Assembly: GCA_934464705.1 (NCBI GenBank)
Contig: CAKSKB010000003.1
Location: 1-64,000 of the forward strand
DNA length: 64,000 bases
Direction: 5' to 3'
Source of the DNA: an uncultured Clostridia bacterium
GTDB taxonomy: Bacteria; Bacillota; Clostridia; HGM11514
The notes below the pieces were generated by a model. That model was not told where the DNA came from. It did not search any database and saw nothing but the letters and a program-made list of their open reading frames with translations. Numbering within the stretch: the first letter of the stretch is position 1; every line of letters starts with the position of its first letter. This document shows, one piece after another, positions 33,353-41,920 of the stretch. The translations under genes were made by a program, and so were the position numbers.

Positions 33353-34597
33353 ATGTTTGATATAAAAAAATGCGCAGCTGCCGCAAGGCGCGCGTCATAC
33401 GAAACCGCATCACTTTCAACGGTTGAGAAGAATAAAGTTCTCGCCGCAATTGCGGACGCATTTGAGGAAAATTCGTGCCTTATAATTTCCGCTAATGCCG
33501 AAGATACAGCCAAAGCGGAAATCGGCGGCATGGCGGAAAACATGATAGACCGCCTTCGCCTGACAGACGCAAGAATAAAATCCATGGCGGACGGCGTGAG
33601 GGTTGTCGCTTCCCTCCCCGACCCCATCGGCGAAGTTCTTTATGCGAAGCGGCTTCCGAACGGACTTGAAGTCGGGAAACAGCGCGTGCCGCTCGGAACA
33701 ATCGGCATTATATATGAAGCAAGACCGAATGTAACGGCGGACGCAGCCGCGCTTTGCCTTAAATCCGGTAACGCAACGCTTCTTCGGGGCGGAAAAGAAG
33801 CTTACAACTCAAATCTTGCGATAATCAAAATTATGAAAAAGGTTCTTGAGGAAAACGGAATAAACCCCGACGCCGTTTCGTTTGTCGAGGACACATCGAG
33901 GGAAACCGCAGCGAAAATGATGAAGCTTAACGGCGTTCTGGATGTTCTTATACCGAGAGGCGGAAAGAATCTCATAAAATCTGTGGTTGAAAATTCAACC
34001 GTACCGGTGATAGAAACCGGCACGGGCAACTGTCATATTTATGTTGACAAGTCGGCAGATTTTGATATGGCGGTTGACATTCTCATAAACGCAAAGACCT
34101 CACGGCCGTCAGTGTGCAACGCTGCGGAATCGCTGCTTGTGCATGAGGCAATCGCCGCAGAGTTTTTGCCCAAGGCCGCAAAAGCGCTTGCAGAGCACGG
34201 CGTAAAGATTATCGGCTGCGAGAAAACGCGCAGAATTACGGAAGCCGAGGCGGCAACCGATGAAGATTACGGCAAAGAATATCTCGACCTTATAATTTCA
34301 TGCAAGGTTGTTTCATCAACCGATGAGGCAATATCTCACATAAACCGTTTCGGAACGGGTCACAGCGAAGCGATAATCACAAACAGCTATGAGGATTCGC
34401 AGAAATTTCTGAACGGCGTCGATGCGGCAGCCGTATATGTGAACGCTTCGACAAGGTTTACCGACGGGTTTGAGTTCGGGTTCGGTGCGGAAATCGGCAT
34501 AAGCACACAAAAGCTTCACGCAAGAGGTCCCATGGGGCTTTCGGAGCTTACGACAACCAAGTATATAATTCGGGGGAACGGTCAGATTAGGGGGTAA
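33353..34597 (+). CDS. proA: Gamma-glutamyl phosphate reductase
   Basis: 414 residues. NADPH-dependent reduction of gamma-glutamyl phosphate to the semialdehyde (proline pathway). Aldehyde-dehydrogenase fold with PLGTIGIIYEARPNVT, LKSGNATLLRGGKEA, catalytic Cys in RPSVCNAAESLLVH, and GFEFGFGAEIGISTQKLHARGP. AAGGAG lies 8 bases before the ATG at 33353. Operon proB-proA-manC-vanZ-LUD. Confidence 0.96.
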   Translation: MFDIKKCAAAARRASYETASLSTVEKNKVLAAIADAFEENSCLIISANAEDTAKAEIGGMAENMIDRLRLTDARIKSMADGVRVVASLPDPIGEVLYAKRLPNGLEVGKQRVPLGTIGIIYEARPNVTADAAALCLKSGNATLLRGGKEAYNSNLAIIKIMKKVLEENGINPDAVSFVEDTSRETAAKMMKLNGVLDVLIPRGGKNLIKSVVENSTVPVIETGTGNCHIYVDKSADFDMAVDILINAKTSRPSVCNAAESLLVHEAIAAEFLPKAAKALAEHGVKIIGCEKTRRITEAEAATDEDYGKEYLDLIISCKVVSSTDEAISHINRFGTGHSEAIITNSYEDSQKFLNGVDAAAVYVNASTRFTDGFEFGFGAEIGISTQKLHARGPMGLSELTTTKYIIRGNGQIRG

Positions 34598-34601
34598 ATA
34601 A

Positions 34602-35588
34602 ATGTATGTACTGTTGCTTGCAGGCGGCGGAGGAACACGCCTCTGGCCGATAAGCACCAAGGAAAAACCCAAGCAGTTTATAAAGCTTGACGGCGAGGAA
34701 TATTCGCTTTTTCAGAACACCGTAAAGCGGTGTCTTGAATTTTCCGACCCTGAGCATATAATCGTGCTGACGGGCGAAAAATACAGAAATCTTGTGATTG
34801 AGCAGACAAGCGAAATAGGCGTCAGCCTTTCGGGGGAAAATATACTCTGCGAGCCGAAAGCAAAGGGTACGCTTCCGGCAATTGTGTTCGGGGTCAAGGG
34901 TCTTTCGCCCGATGAAAAAGTTGCCGTGTTTTCCTGCGACCATATGATAGGCAGACTTGACAATTTTTACGATACGGTCAAAAAAGCGCTCACATTCAGC
35001 AATTGCCTTGTAACCTTCGGGATAAAGCCCGACCGCCCGGAAACCGGCTACGGCTATATAAAACCCGGCAAAGCAATCGGCTGCGGCTTTGAAGCGGAAA
35101 AATTCTGCGAAAAGCCATGCCTTTCCGTTGCGCTTTCGTATCTTGAACAGGGGTATCTTTGGAACAGCGGAATGTTTGTTTTTGAAGCCGGCTTTTTTAT
35201 GAGCGAGGTTAAAAAATACGCACCTGATGTGTACGCTGCATTTCTCAATCCCGATACCGCATTCGATGTTACGCCCGATGTTTCGATTGATTTCGGAGTT
35301 ATGGAAAAGTCGGATAAGGTATGCGTTATCCCGGCGGAGCTCGACTGGATAGACCTCGGCAGCTTCAAATCGGTTTACGATTATAAGTCCGGCCGCTGCG
35401 ATGAAAACGGCAATATAATTATAGGAAAAGCGTCTGTCATCGACTGCCGCAACTGTCTTGTATATTCCACCGGCGAGAGGATAAATGTTATGGGAATCAC
35501 AGATTCTGCCGTTGTTTCGCATAACGGAAGCATGCTTGTTTCAAAATTTGACGACCTTCAGAGAATAAAGGAGATTATAGAGCATTGA
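34602..35588 (+). CDS. manC: Mannose-1-phosphate guanylyltransferase
   Basis: 328 residues. Makes GDP-mannose from GTP and mannose-1-phosphate for glycan or exopolysaccharide synthesis. Nucleotidyltransferase signature LLAGGGGTRLWPIS at the start, KPKQF, CDHMI (metal Asp), ETGYGYI, EKP, LWNSGMFVF, DWIDLGS. It is the short form without the phosphomannose isomerase domain. Starts 4 bases after the proA stop and overlaps vanZ by 4 bases. Confidence 0.92.
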   Translation: MYVLLLAGGGGTRLWPISTKEKPKQFIKLDGEEYSLFQNTVKRCLEFSDPEHIIVLTGEKYRNLVIEQTSEIGVSLSGENILCEPKAKGTLPAIVFGVKGLSPDEKVAVFSCDHMIGRLDNFYDTVKKALTFSNCLVTFGIKPDRPETGYGYIKPGKAIGCGFEAEKFCEKPCLSVALSYLEQGYLWNSGMFVFEAGFFMSEVKKYAPDVYAAFLNPDTAFDVTPDVSIDFGVMEKSDKVCVIPAELDWIDLGSFKSVYDYKSGRCDENGNIIIGKASVIDCRNCLVYSTGERINVMGITDSAVVSHNGSMLVSKFDDLQRIKEIIEH

Positions 35589-36067
35589 AAAAGTGGAAGC
35601 TTATCGTTTCGTGGATTGCGGTTTTCGCCGTAATGTGCACAATATTTTATTTTTCATCTCAGCCGGCTGTGGAATCGGATGAAACAAGCGGCGGCTTTAT
35701 CGCCTTTTTATATAATATTTATGCAGGAATTGCGGGTGTTCCCTGCTCCTCGTCAGCATTGTCCGCACCGGATAAATGGCAGTTTGCGGTTCGGAAGGGT
35801 GCGCACTTCACGATATATTTGTGCCTTGGCTTTCTTTTCTCGAACGCATTTTTTCAAAGCGGCGTCAGGACGAAAAAGGCGGCGGCACTTCTTTCGTTCC
35901 TGTGCTCGGCGCTTTATGCCGCATCAGATGAATTTCATCAGCTTTTCGTGCCGGGGCGTAGCGGAGAATTCCGTGATGTCTGCCTTGACTCATCCGGGGC
36001 GGCTGTCGGAATAATAATTTTCATTTTTATATGGAGCGTGAGAAAATGGACATTAAAAAGACAATAG
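35585..36067 (+). CDS. VanZ-like family membrane protein
   Basis: 160 residues. Four hydrophobic segments and the VanZ pattern: FYFSSQPA near the start, RKGAHFTIYLCLGFLFSNAF, and YAASDEFHQLFVPGRSGEFRDVCLDSSGAAVG. The VanZ family is linked to glycopeptide tolerance and phospholipid/envelope functions, but individual roles are unknown. Initiation appears to use TTG at 35585, overlapping the manC TGA; AAAGGAG lies 11 bases upstream. Overlaps the LUD gene by 22 bases. Confidence 0.87.
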   Translation: MKKWKLIVSWIAVFAVMCTIFYFSSQPAVESDETSGGFIAFLYNIYAGIAGVPCSSSALSAPDKWQFAVRKGAHFTIYLCLGFLFSNAFFQSGVRTKKAAALLSFLCSALYAASDEFHQLFVPGRSGEFRDVCLDSSGAAVGIIIFIFIWSVRKWTLKRQ

Positions 36068-36678
36068 AAAATCTCCAAAAGAATAATATGAAGCCATACT
36101 TTGTCCAAAGCGGAAACGATGTAATTTTGCTGCTGAAAGAGCTTATCGGGAAAGACGATACGGTAGCGGTAGGCGGCTCGGTTACGCTTTCGGAGCTTGG
36201 CGTTCTTGCTTACCTCAGGAAAAATCATAATTTTCTTGACAGGTTTGCACCGGGTCTTTCGAGAGATGAGGTTATGGAAATATTCAGAAAGTCCTTTTTT
36301 GCCGACACTTATATTTCATCGTCAAACGCAGTGACGGAAAACGGCGAACTTTATAATGTTGACGGCAACGGGAACCGTGTTGCGGCTATAACTTTCGGTC
36401 CGAAATCGGTTATAATTATAGTCGGTGTTAATAAAATAGTAAGCGATGTTGATGAAGCGGTAAGGAGAGTAAAGACTGTTGCCGCACCGAAAAACTGCGT
36501 AAGGCTGAATAAAAATACGCCCTGTGCAAAAACCGGGAAATGCGTGTTTGCGGACGGCGGTATCGGTACAGGCTGCACATCGCCCGACCGTATCTGCAGC
36601 ACATATGCGGTAACGGGTTACCAGGGAAATAAGGATAGAATAAAAGTTATTATAGTAAATGAAAATCCGGGGTACTAA
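36046..36678 (+). CDS. LUD domain protein (LutC/YkgG-like, DUF162)
   Basis: 210 residues. LUD-fold protein: MKPYFVQSGNDVILLLKEL, VAVGGSVTLSELG, RFAPGLSRDEVMEIF, ITFGPKSVIIIVGVNKIVSDVDEAVRR. The Cys-rich tail (PCAKTGKC...GCTSPDRICS) is found in clostridial stand-alone members and may bind a metal. LutC relatives assist lactate oxidation, but no lutAB genes are here. Start at 36046 (MDIKKTI) inside the vanZ end. Last gene of the proBA operon. Confidence 0.87.
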   Translation: MDIKKTIENLQKNNMKPYFVQSGNDVILLLKELIGKDDTVAVGGSVTLSELGVLAYLRKNHNFLDRFAPGLSRDEVMEIFRKSFFADTYISSSNAVTENGELYNVDGNGNRVAAITFGPKSVIIIVGVNKIVSDVDEAVRRVKTVAAPKNCVRLNKNTPCAKTGKCVFADGGIGTGCTSPDRICSTYAVTGYQGNKDRIKVIIVNENPGY

Positions 36679-36971
36679 TCCCCGGTTAGGCTGCCGAAAA
36701 AGTCGGTCAACCGCAAGCAAAAAAGCATTAATTTATTTTTTGACAACGATATAAATATATTGTTCACCTAATAATTTCTGTTTCAAAATAATAAAACCGC
36801 ATTGAAAAAGCCTTGAAATCATCGAGATTTCAAGGCTTTTTGCTTGCTTTCACCGAACATGGACTCTACCGTATCGCATACGCCGACGAATCCATGTTCG
36901 GCAAATTTACCTTCCTTTTTCGAAGCCTCCCAGCGTGTCGATAGGTTTATCGGCACGCTGAATCCGGGATA
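36679..36971. terminator. Intergenic region with three or four stacked hairpins
   Basis: 36805-36841 is a 16-bp perfect stem (AAAAAGCCTTGAAATC and its complement, 5-base loop), a bidirectional terminator. 36853-36863 and 36891-36901 form an 11-bp inverted repeat CCGAACATGGA/TCCATGTTCGG with a 27-base spacer. 36931-36962 holds CAGCGTGTCGATA/TATCGGCACGCTG. AATCCGGG/CCCGGATT with a T tract at about 36961-36988 straddles the stop of the next gene. No open frame seen. Confidence 0.7.
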
Positions 36972-37856
36972 TTAACTCCCGGATTTTTTAAGTTCAATAA
37001 GATATTGCGTAGGCGTTTTTGAATATTCCTGCTTAAAAGCACGGCTCAGGCTTTGAACGGAATCAAAATTGAGAATTTCTGCGATTTCGGTAAGCGTCAT
37101 GTTTTGGTTTTCGAGGAGCGCCCTTGCGGTCTGCACCTTTCTTTGCTTGATGTAAGCCGAAAGCGAAATGCCCATGCTTGCCTTGAAAATGTGGGAAATA
37201 TAGTTTTCGGTGAAATTGAGCGCAGCGGCAATTTCCCTTACGGATTTGACATTGTAGATGTTAATGTCAATGTATTTAATGATACCGTAAACCGTGCTGC
37301 TTTTTTTCTTGATAGAGTTCCTTTCCAAGTTCAGCTTTTTGGAACTGTTGATAAACCTCTGATAAACCCTTATTAGAATCAGCTTTATGATGTGCTCCAG
37401 AACCATGTTTTTTTCGGCGGTGTTCTGATAGAACTCGTTAATCATCATGTCGAAAAGGTGCCTGATGTCGCCTTCGGATTTCAGAAGAAACGAAGGCGAA
37501 TTGGCAAAAAATGCGGCAATATTCCCGAAATCATCGGGAATTTCCTCAAAATCGAAACCAATGCAGATATACCTCAGCTTTTCGTTTTCGTCGCCGATAA
37601 TTTTGTGATGCTGCCCCTTTGAAACCACATGAATATCACCGTATCCGGCGCGCATTGCGGCACCGTCCGTGTAGAAATACCCCGCACCGGAGACAACATA
37701 TGTTATTTCATTGCAGACCTGCCTGTGGTCAAAAATCAGACCTCCGGGTTGCAGAACAACCTCACTTATCTGCATAATCTTTATAAAATCAAGCATCATA
37801 TTCTGTTTCCAGAACAAATTTTCAAATGCAAAAAGCCTGCCGTCAACCTCAGCCAT
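36972..37856 (-). CDS. AraC family transcriptional regulator
   Basis: 294 residues. Cupin sensing domain (HRQVCNEITYVVSGAGYFYTDG) and C-terminal AraC helix-turn-helix pair (VREIAAALNFTENYISHIFKAS, LTEIAEILNFDSVQSLSRAFKQEYSKTPTQY). It follows the Gfo/Idh-type gene at 37871 by 14 bases on the same strand, so it is probably the last gene of the 39756-36972 operon and may control glycan genes nearby. Confidence 0.9.
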   Translation of the reverse strand: MAEVDGRLFAFENLFWKQNMMLDFIKIMQISEVVLQPGGLIFDHRQVCNEITYVVSGAGYFYTDGAAMRAGYGDIHVVSKGQHHKIIGDENEKLRYICIGFDFEEIPDDFGNIAAFFANSPSFLLKSEGDIRHLFDMMINEFYQNTAEKNMVLEHIIKLILIRVYQRFINSSKKLNLERNSIKKKSSTVYGIIKYIDINIYNVKSVREIAAALNFTENYISHIFKASMGISLSAYIKQRKVQTARALLENQNMTLTEIAEILNFDSVQSLSRAFKQEYSKTPTQYLIELKKSGS

Positions 37857-37870
37857 AAATTCACCGCCCT

Positions 37871-38707
37871 TTAGATTTCAACCCATACAAACGGCTGCCT
37901 GCTCGCCTTCATAAGTGCGTCCCTTATTGCGATAACCTCAATTGTGTTTTCATGCGGAACCGGAACTTCGCCGGTTCTGAAAAACTCAATAAGCGCATCG
38001 ATGAAATTGCCGAAATAATCAGACTTTATTTCAATCGCCTCCGCACCGTTGTATTTGTTGATAAGGGTGTACCTGAAAGTCCAGCCCTTGTCGTTTCTGA
38101 AGAAAAGGTGCCATTGCCTGCCGTCGGAAAATTCAACTATTGCCGACGGGTGAAGAACGCTGCCGGTGTAAATTGCACGCTTTGCCGGAGCGTTCATCAG
38201 CTTTACGACAGGCTCAATCTGATGAATTACATATTCGGAGAACTTGCCGGCGCCCTCCGTGTGGATAGCGTCGATTTCAGAGGCGTTGATTCCGGGGAGT
38301 TCCGATGAAAACCCGAGAGCCGAGCTTGAATAGCATTTGCAGCCGTACTCGTCCGCTTTTGCAAAAATTCTTTCCGCCGTCTGCTTGTCGGGCGCAAAGG
38401 TTTTGTCAATGTAAACAAGCTTGCCGGATTTTAACGGAAGGTCGCATAACTCCTCGTGCATTTCGGGATTATCGGGAGAAAGAACAATAAGAACATCGCT
38501 CTTTTCTATAACCTCTTCTATGCTTTCGCAAAGCGCAATACCGTACTTTTCCGCCCACTCCGCATTTGTCATGCCGCTCGGGCTGTCAATTTTTCCGTAT
38601 GCGTATTTGACAATAAACTCGCCGCCGGAATGATTTTTAATGAGTTCCGGATAATTGTTTGCGTGCCATTCATCAAGAAAATAATCTATAAAACCAACTT
38701 TTTTCAT
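37871..38707 (-). CDS. Degenerate Gfo/Idh/MocA-like protein
   Basis: 278 residues. The fold order matches Gfo/Idh (VLIVLSPDNPEMHEELCDLPLKSGKLVYIDKTFAP...), with DKTFAP at the place of the EKP motif. The N-terminus GFIDYFLDEWHANNYPEL lacks the glycine-rich dinucleotide loop, and the C-terminal domain is short. It may bind a different cofactor, be a non-catalytic partner, or act on a distinct substrate. Its ATG overlaps the TAA of the upstream Gfo/Idh gene by one base, which suggests translational coupling. Confidence 0.75.
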   Translation of the reverse strand: MKKVGFIDYFLDEWHANNYPELIKNHSGGEFIVKYAYGKIDSPSGMTNAEWAEKYGIALCESIEEVIEKSDVLIVLSPDNPEMHEELCDLPLKSGKLVYIDKTFAPDKQTAERIFAKADEYGCKCYSSSALGFSSELPGINASEIDAIHTEGAGKFSEYVIHQIEPVVKLMNAPAKRAIYTGSVLHPSAIVEFSDGRQWHLFFRNDKGWTFRYTLINKYNGAEAIEIKSDYFGNFIDALIEFFRTGEVPVPHENTIEVIAIRDALMKASRQPFVWVEI

Positions 38708-39756
38708 TATAATTCAACCTCTTTGTGAAGTTCCGCAGAGCGGTACATAGCGTCCATAAGCTTGGCTGTAACTATGTTCGTGTCGATGTGGGACGGAAGC
38801 TTCTCACCTGATTTAATGCATTTGATGAAAGAATTGATTTCATTTTCAAACATCTGGCATGTCTGACACGAAAACTCGGTTTTTGTGAGCATGCCGTTCT
38901 CTGTGCCGTAGAGAGTGAAATCGCCGCCGTATTTAAGCCTTATGCCTGCCTTGTCGCCGATAAAGTCGATGAACATTCCGTATTCGCCGATGTTCTGCGC
39001 CCAATAACCGTTAAATGTGATAACCGGACCTTCACTCCTCACCATACCGGTGATTCCCTCTTCAACATCGCAGATACCGTCGGGTATTGCCGGGCCTGCC
39101 CACATATCCTTGTAAACATAATCCTTAATCGGGTTCCCAAGTTTGCAGAACTTTTCCGCCGAAACGGTTTTAGCCGCCGGGTCGCCGCAGCAGTACATAA
39201 CAATGTCAAGGAAATGCACGCCCCAGTCGATAAGAACACCGCCGCCGGCAATTGCATTGGTGGTGAAAGGACCGCCCAGCCCCGGGATGCTTCTGGGGCT
39301 TCTGAAACTTATGTAAACATGATAAACCTCGCCGAGCCTGCCTTCTTCGATGAACTGTTTGATTTTGTTGACATTGGTGTTAAAGCGGTTAACAACGCCG
39401 ATGTTGAGAACCTTTCCGCTTTCGTGCTGTGCCTTCTGCATTTCGAGAGCTTCGGAATAAATTCTTGCAGCAGGCTTTTCGCAAAGAACATTCTTTCCGC
39501 TTTTGAGAGCGTCGATTGTAATAATGCTGTGCATCTTGTTGGGCGTGCAGACGGAAACCGCCTCGATTTCGTCATCTGCAAGAACCTCTTTGTAGTCCGT
39601 AACGGCAGTTCCGCAGCCGTATTTCTCAACGGCAGCCTGTGCCCTCTCGGGGATAATGTCGCAGAAATACTTGATTTCAGCTTCCTCGTTTTTCATATAT
39701 GCCGGTATGTGCTGTGCGTTTGCAATAGTACCGCAGCCGATAACAGCAACTTTCAT
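38707..39756 (-). CDS. Gfo/Idh/MocA family oxidoreductase
   Basis: 349 residues. Rossmann motif VAVIGCGTIANAQHIPAY at the N-terminus, LCEKPAARI (EKP), and substrate domain with GGGVLIDWGVHFLDIVMYCCG. The catalytic Lys/His pattern is intact. Start at 39756 (MKVAVIG) after AAGGAG; the earlier Met at 39795 lies in the repeated promoter block. Promoter TTGAAT, 17 bp, TATAAT on the minus strand within the direct repeat 39795-39892. First gene of a three-gene operon ending with the AraC gene. Confidence 0.92.
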   Translation of the reverse strand: MKVAVIGCGTIANAQHIPAYMKNEEAEIKYFCDIIPERAQAAVEKYGCGTAVTDYKEVLADDEIEAVSVCTPNKMHSIITIDALKSGKNVLCEKPAARIYSEALEMQKAQHESGKVLNIGVVNRFNTNVNKIKQFIEEGRLGEVYHVYISFRSPRSIPGLGGPFTTNAIAGGGVLIDWGVHFLDIVMYCCGDPAAKTVSAEKFCKLGNPIKDYVYKDMWAGPAIPDGICDVEEGITGMVRSEGPVITFNGYWAQNIGEYGMFIDFIGDKAGIRLKYGGDFTLYGTENGMLTKTEFSCQTCQMFENEINSFIKCIKSGEKLPSHIDTNIVTAKLMDAMYRSAELHKEVEL

Positions 39757-39794
39757 ATTTTTCAGCTCCTTAAAATTTAATTTTATTATAGCCA

Positions 39795-39892
39795 TTATAC
39801 ATCAATTCTATTATAAATTCAATAGCTGTATCTGTTTTCTCGTTTAACTGTAGCTTATAAAAACAGACCGCCGGGAATTGGCGGTCTGTTTT
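39795..39892. repeat. Direct repeat, left copy: terminator plus promoter block
   Basis: About 98 bp, closely similar (roughly four bases in five by eye) to 41659-41759. Right end is a 13-bp hairpin AAAACAGACCGCC/GGCGGTCTGTTTT (39860-39892), the terminator of the 562-residue gene. Left part holds a minus-strand promoter TTGAAT, 17 bp, TATAAT for the Gfo/Idh gene at 39756. Confidence 0.8.
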
Positions 39893-39904
39893 GGTTAAAT
39901 GGTA

Positions 39905-41593
39905 TTATTCCGCAAATGTAACTTTTACTTCATCGCCTTCGGTTTCACCGACATAGGGTTTGAAAACATAAGTGTTGTCAGCGGTGATTGCATTGCCGTA
40001 TACTCTGATTGCAAAAGCGGTGTTCGGGGCTGCAGCAGCTTCCGAAGTTTCGTTTGCCATTGCCGGGAGCGTGAGGAAATGCTCTGCGTCGCCGTCAACC
40101 CAAACTTTCATACCGTAGCCCGCATTGAAGGACGGGTCGTAATAATCGCTGAGCTTCGCATAAACAAATGCAGTAGGCTTTCCGTTATCAGTTTTAAAGT
40201 AATTGTTGGCTGAATTGGTTGTGATTGCAGGTGCAACAACAGTCTTTGCCTTAAATGTAACCGTCAAAGTCGCATCGGCAGCCGGCATCTTAGCCGTAGC
40301 TTCTCCGCTTGCGTTAAGAGTGATTACGGTTTCGTCAAGCTTAACCTCGTCAACCTCATAACCCGTATTGGGGATTGCCTTGATGTTAATGTCCGCATTT
40401 TCCTCAAGCTCTATAGTTGCGCCGCTTGCAAACGCTTCGCCGTTAACGGTAACGCTTCCGTTTTCCCCGATTGCACCTGTAAGCGTTGTTTTTGTCTCAA
40501 CCTTTTCAAGTGAGCCCATAACAACAACATCGTCCAAATAATTCTGATAACCGGATTCAGCTACCGGTCTGATTTCCATTGTTGCAATTGCCGTTTTGTC
40601 AGTTGTGATTGCTGTAGTTTTAGGTACAATATCATTTTTACCGATAAATACACCGTCTAAATAATTGTAAACTGACCAGCCGTATTCAGCCTCGGGATTC
40701 TTTTCAAGTGAAGATACAAACTGGTGCCAGCCTTTGCTTCTCTTGCCAAATCCCCAGTCGGTATTTCCGAAATATTTACCGTCACAATAGTTACCGTATT
40801 GGTTGCTATATAAAGCGTACGCTTGATATGCTCGCCACGAGTTCATACCTTTCCATTTTTCCGCAAGTTCGGGAGTATATCCGTAATCCTCTACAAAATT
40901 TTTATGATATTCGATAGAGTCGCTGAAAAGTACATAACTGAAGCCTTGCTTATGGTTTTCAACACCGTCATCATAGAACCATGCTGCCATTGAACGGTAA
41001 CCGCCGTCAAACCAGCGATAATTAATATCGGCCTCGGCATTTCCATCGCGCCAAGAGCACTTTTGGAGACGAAGCTGAGCATTATTTGTCCAATTGCTGA
41101 ATGCGCTGCCGTCAAAGTGACCGCCCTCAGGTGTGCCCGGGTTGCCTGTTGTGATATAAGCTGTATTTGTTCTTCCTTCAACATAACGGTCAACAGCAAT
41201 CGGCTGACCTGCATCTGTGGTTGCATTCTGTCTTACAACCAGCATGTCGGCAACCAAAGTTGTGTCTGCTGCGTTTTTATATGGCACTCTGATAATTGCT
41301 TTGCCGGTTTTGCCGGTTGAATAAAGCTTTTTATCGCTAAAATAGAACACGGAATTATCGCCGTCAAGTGTGAAAGGCCATGAAATTTTGTCACTTACAT
41401 CAACGGTTGTGCCGTCCTCCCTTGTGCCGATTACGGTGAGCTTAACGCCTTCTGCGTCCTCGCCGATATAAAACGATTTGTTCTGTGTGATACTGATAGA
41501 AACCACATCGTTATCGGCTGCAAATGCTATTGGTACCAATAGCATGCTTACAATTGTAAGCACTGTGAAAATTACTGCCAGTTTTTTGATCAT
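39905..41593 (-). CDS. Secreted multidomain protein with GGHFDG/RSKGWHQ module (562 residues)
   Basis: Signal peptide IKKLAVIFTVLTIVSML..AFA (1-26). Ig-like domain ~28-122 (SISITQNKSFYIGEDAEG), linker, then the uncharacterised module ~140-362 with GTPEGGHFDG (152-162), WFYDDG (205-210), FVEDYGY, KWKGMNSW, KRSKGWHQF (284-292), GWSVYNYLDG, and MEIRP..NYLDDVVVMGSLE. Then a repeat-type domain 370-450 (LTGAIGENGSVTVNGEAF...) and a C-terminal domain 455-562. No catalytic residues can be assigned; the module has the look of a concanavalin-like (LamG-type) glycan-binding beta sandwich. GAGGAAAAG precedes the ATG. Same module occurs twice in the 1637-residue protein; the 280-residue paralogue has lost it. 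The gene is bracketed by the direct repeats. Confidence 0.82.
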   Translation of the reverse strand: MIKKLAVIFTVLTIVSMLLVPIAFAADNDVVSISITQNKSFYIGEDAEGVKLTVIGTREDGTTVDVSDKISWPFTLDGDNSVFYFSDKKLYSTGKTGKAIIRVPYKNAADTTLVADMLVVRQNATTDAGQPIAVDRYVEGRTNTAYITTGNPGTPEGGHFDGSAFSNWTNNAQLRLQKCSWRDGNAEADINYRWFDGGYRSMAAWFYDDGVENHKQGFSYVLFSDSIEYHKNFVEDYGYTPELAEKWKGMNSWRAYQAYALYSNQYGNYCDGKYFGNTDWGFGKRSKGWHQFVSSLEKNPEAEYGWSVYNYLDGVFIGKNDIVPKTTAITTDKTAIATMEIRPVAESGYQNYLDDVVVMGSLEKVETKTTLTGAIGENGSVTVNGEAFASGATIELEENADINIKAIPNTGYEVDEVKLDETVITLNASGEATAKMPAADATLTVTFKAKTVVAPAITTNSANNYFKTDNGKPTAFVYAKLSDYYDPSFNAGYGMKVWVDGDAEHFLTLPAMANETSEAAAAPNTAFAIRVYGNAITADNTYVFKPYVGETEGDEVKVTFAE

Positions 41594-41658
41594 TGTCTTT
41601 TCCTCCGAATTAATATATTTTATTTGTTTGTGCGCAATTTTGTATTTCCCTTTAATTA

Positions 41659-41759
41659 TTGTACATCAAACCTTTTGTAAATTCAATAACTGTATCTGTG
41701 TTTCTGTTTAGCTGTAACTTATAAAAAAACAGACCGCCAACATTTGCGGCAGTCTGTTT
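41659..41759. repeat. Direct repeat, right copy: terminator plus promoter block
   Basis: About 101 bp matching 39795-39892. Hairpin arms 41727-41738 and 41748-41759 (one G-U pair in minus-strand RNA, then seven U) end the GH20 operon; promoter TTGAAT, 17 bp, TACAAT on the minus strand would drive the 562-residue gene. Confidence 0.8.
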
Positions 41760-41786
41760 CAAACAAAATAAAATATATAAAAGGAT

Positions 41787-41836
41787 GTACCCGCCGACAG
41801 CCGAAACCATCGGCAGATACGAAAAATAAGGAGAGC
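41787..41836. repeat. Two-copy palindromic element, copy B
   Basis: GTACCCGCCG...CGGCAGATAC hairpin and the following GAAAAATAAGGAGAGC, matching copy A at 28637-28683. It lies in the 3' region of the GH20-type gene on the minus strand, upstream of the terminator in the direct repeat. Confidence 0.6.
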
Positions 41837-41920
41837 GAATTATTTATAAGTAATCTCTTAGGTGTCTGTTCAGCTAACCATATTTCCGTGAGTCAACGGC
41901 TTCTGACTCCTTTAATTACA

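Noticed and set aside
34587..35522. 311-codon minus-strand open frame over manC
   Set aside because: Antisense to manC, which carries intact nucleotidyltransferase motifs; no ribosome binding site.
36046..36678. Lactate utilisation operon (lutABC)
   Set aside because: Only a stand-alone LUD protein is present; lutA and lutB are absent and the neighbours are proBA and manC.
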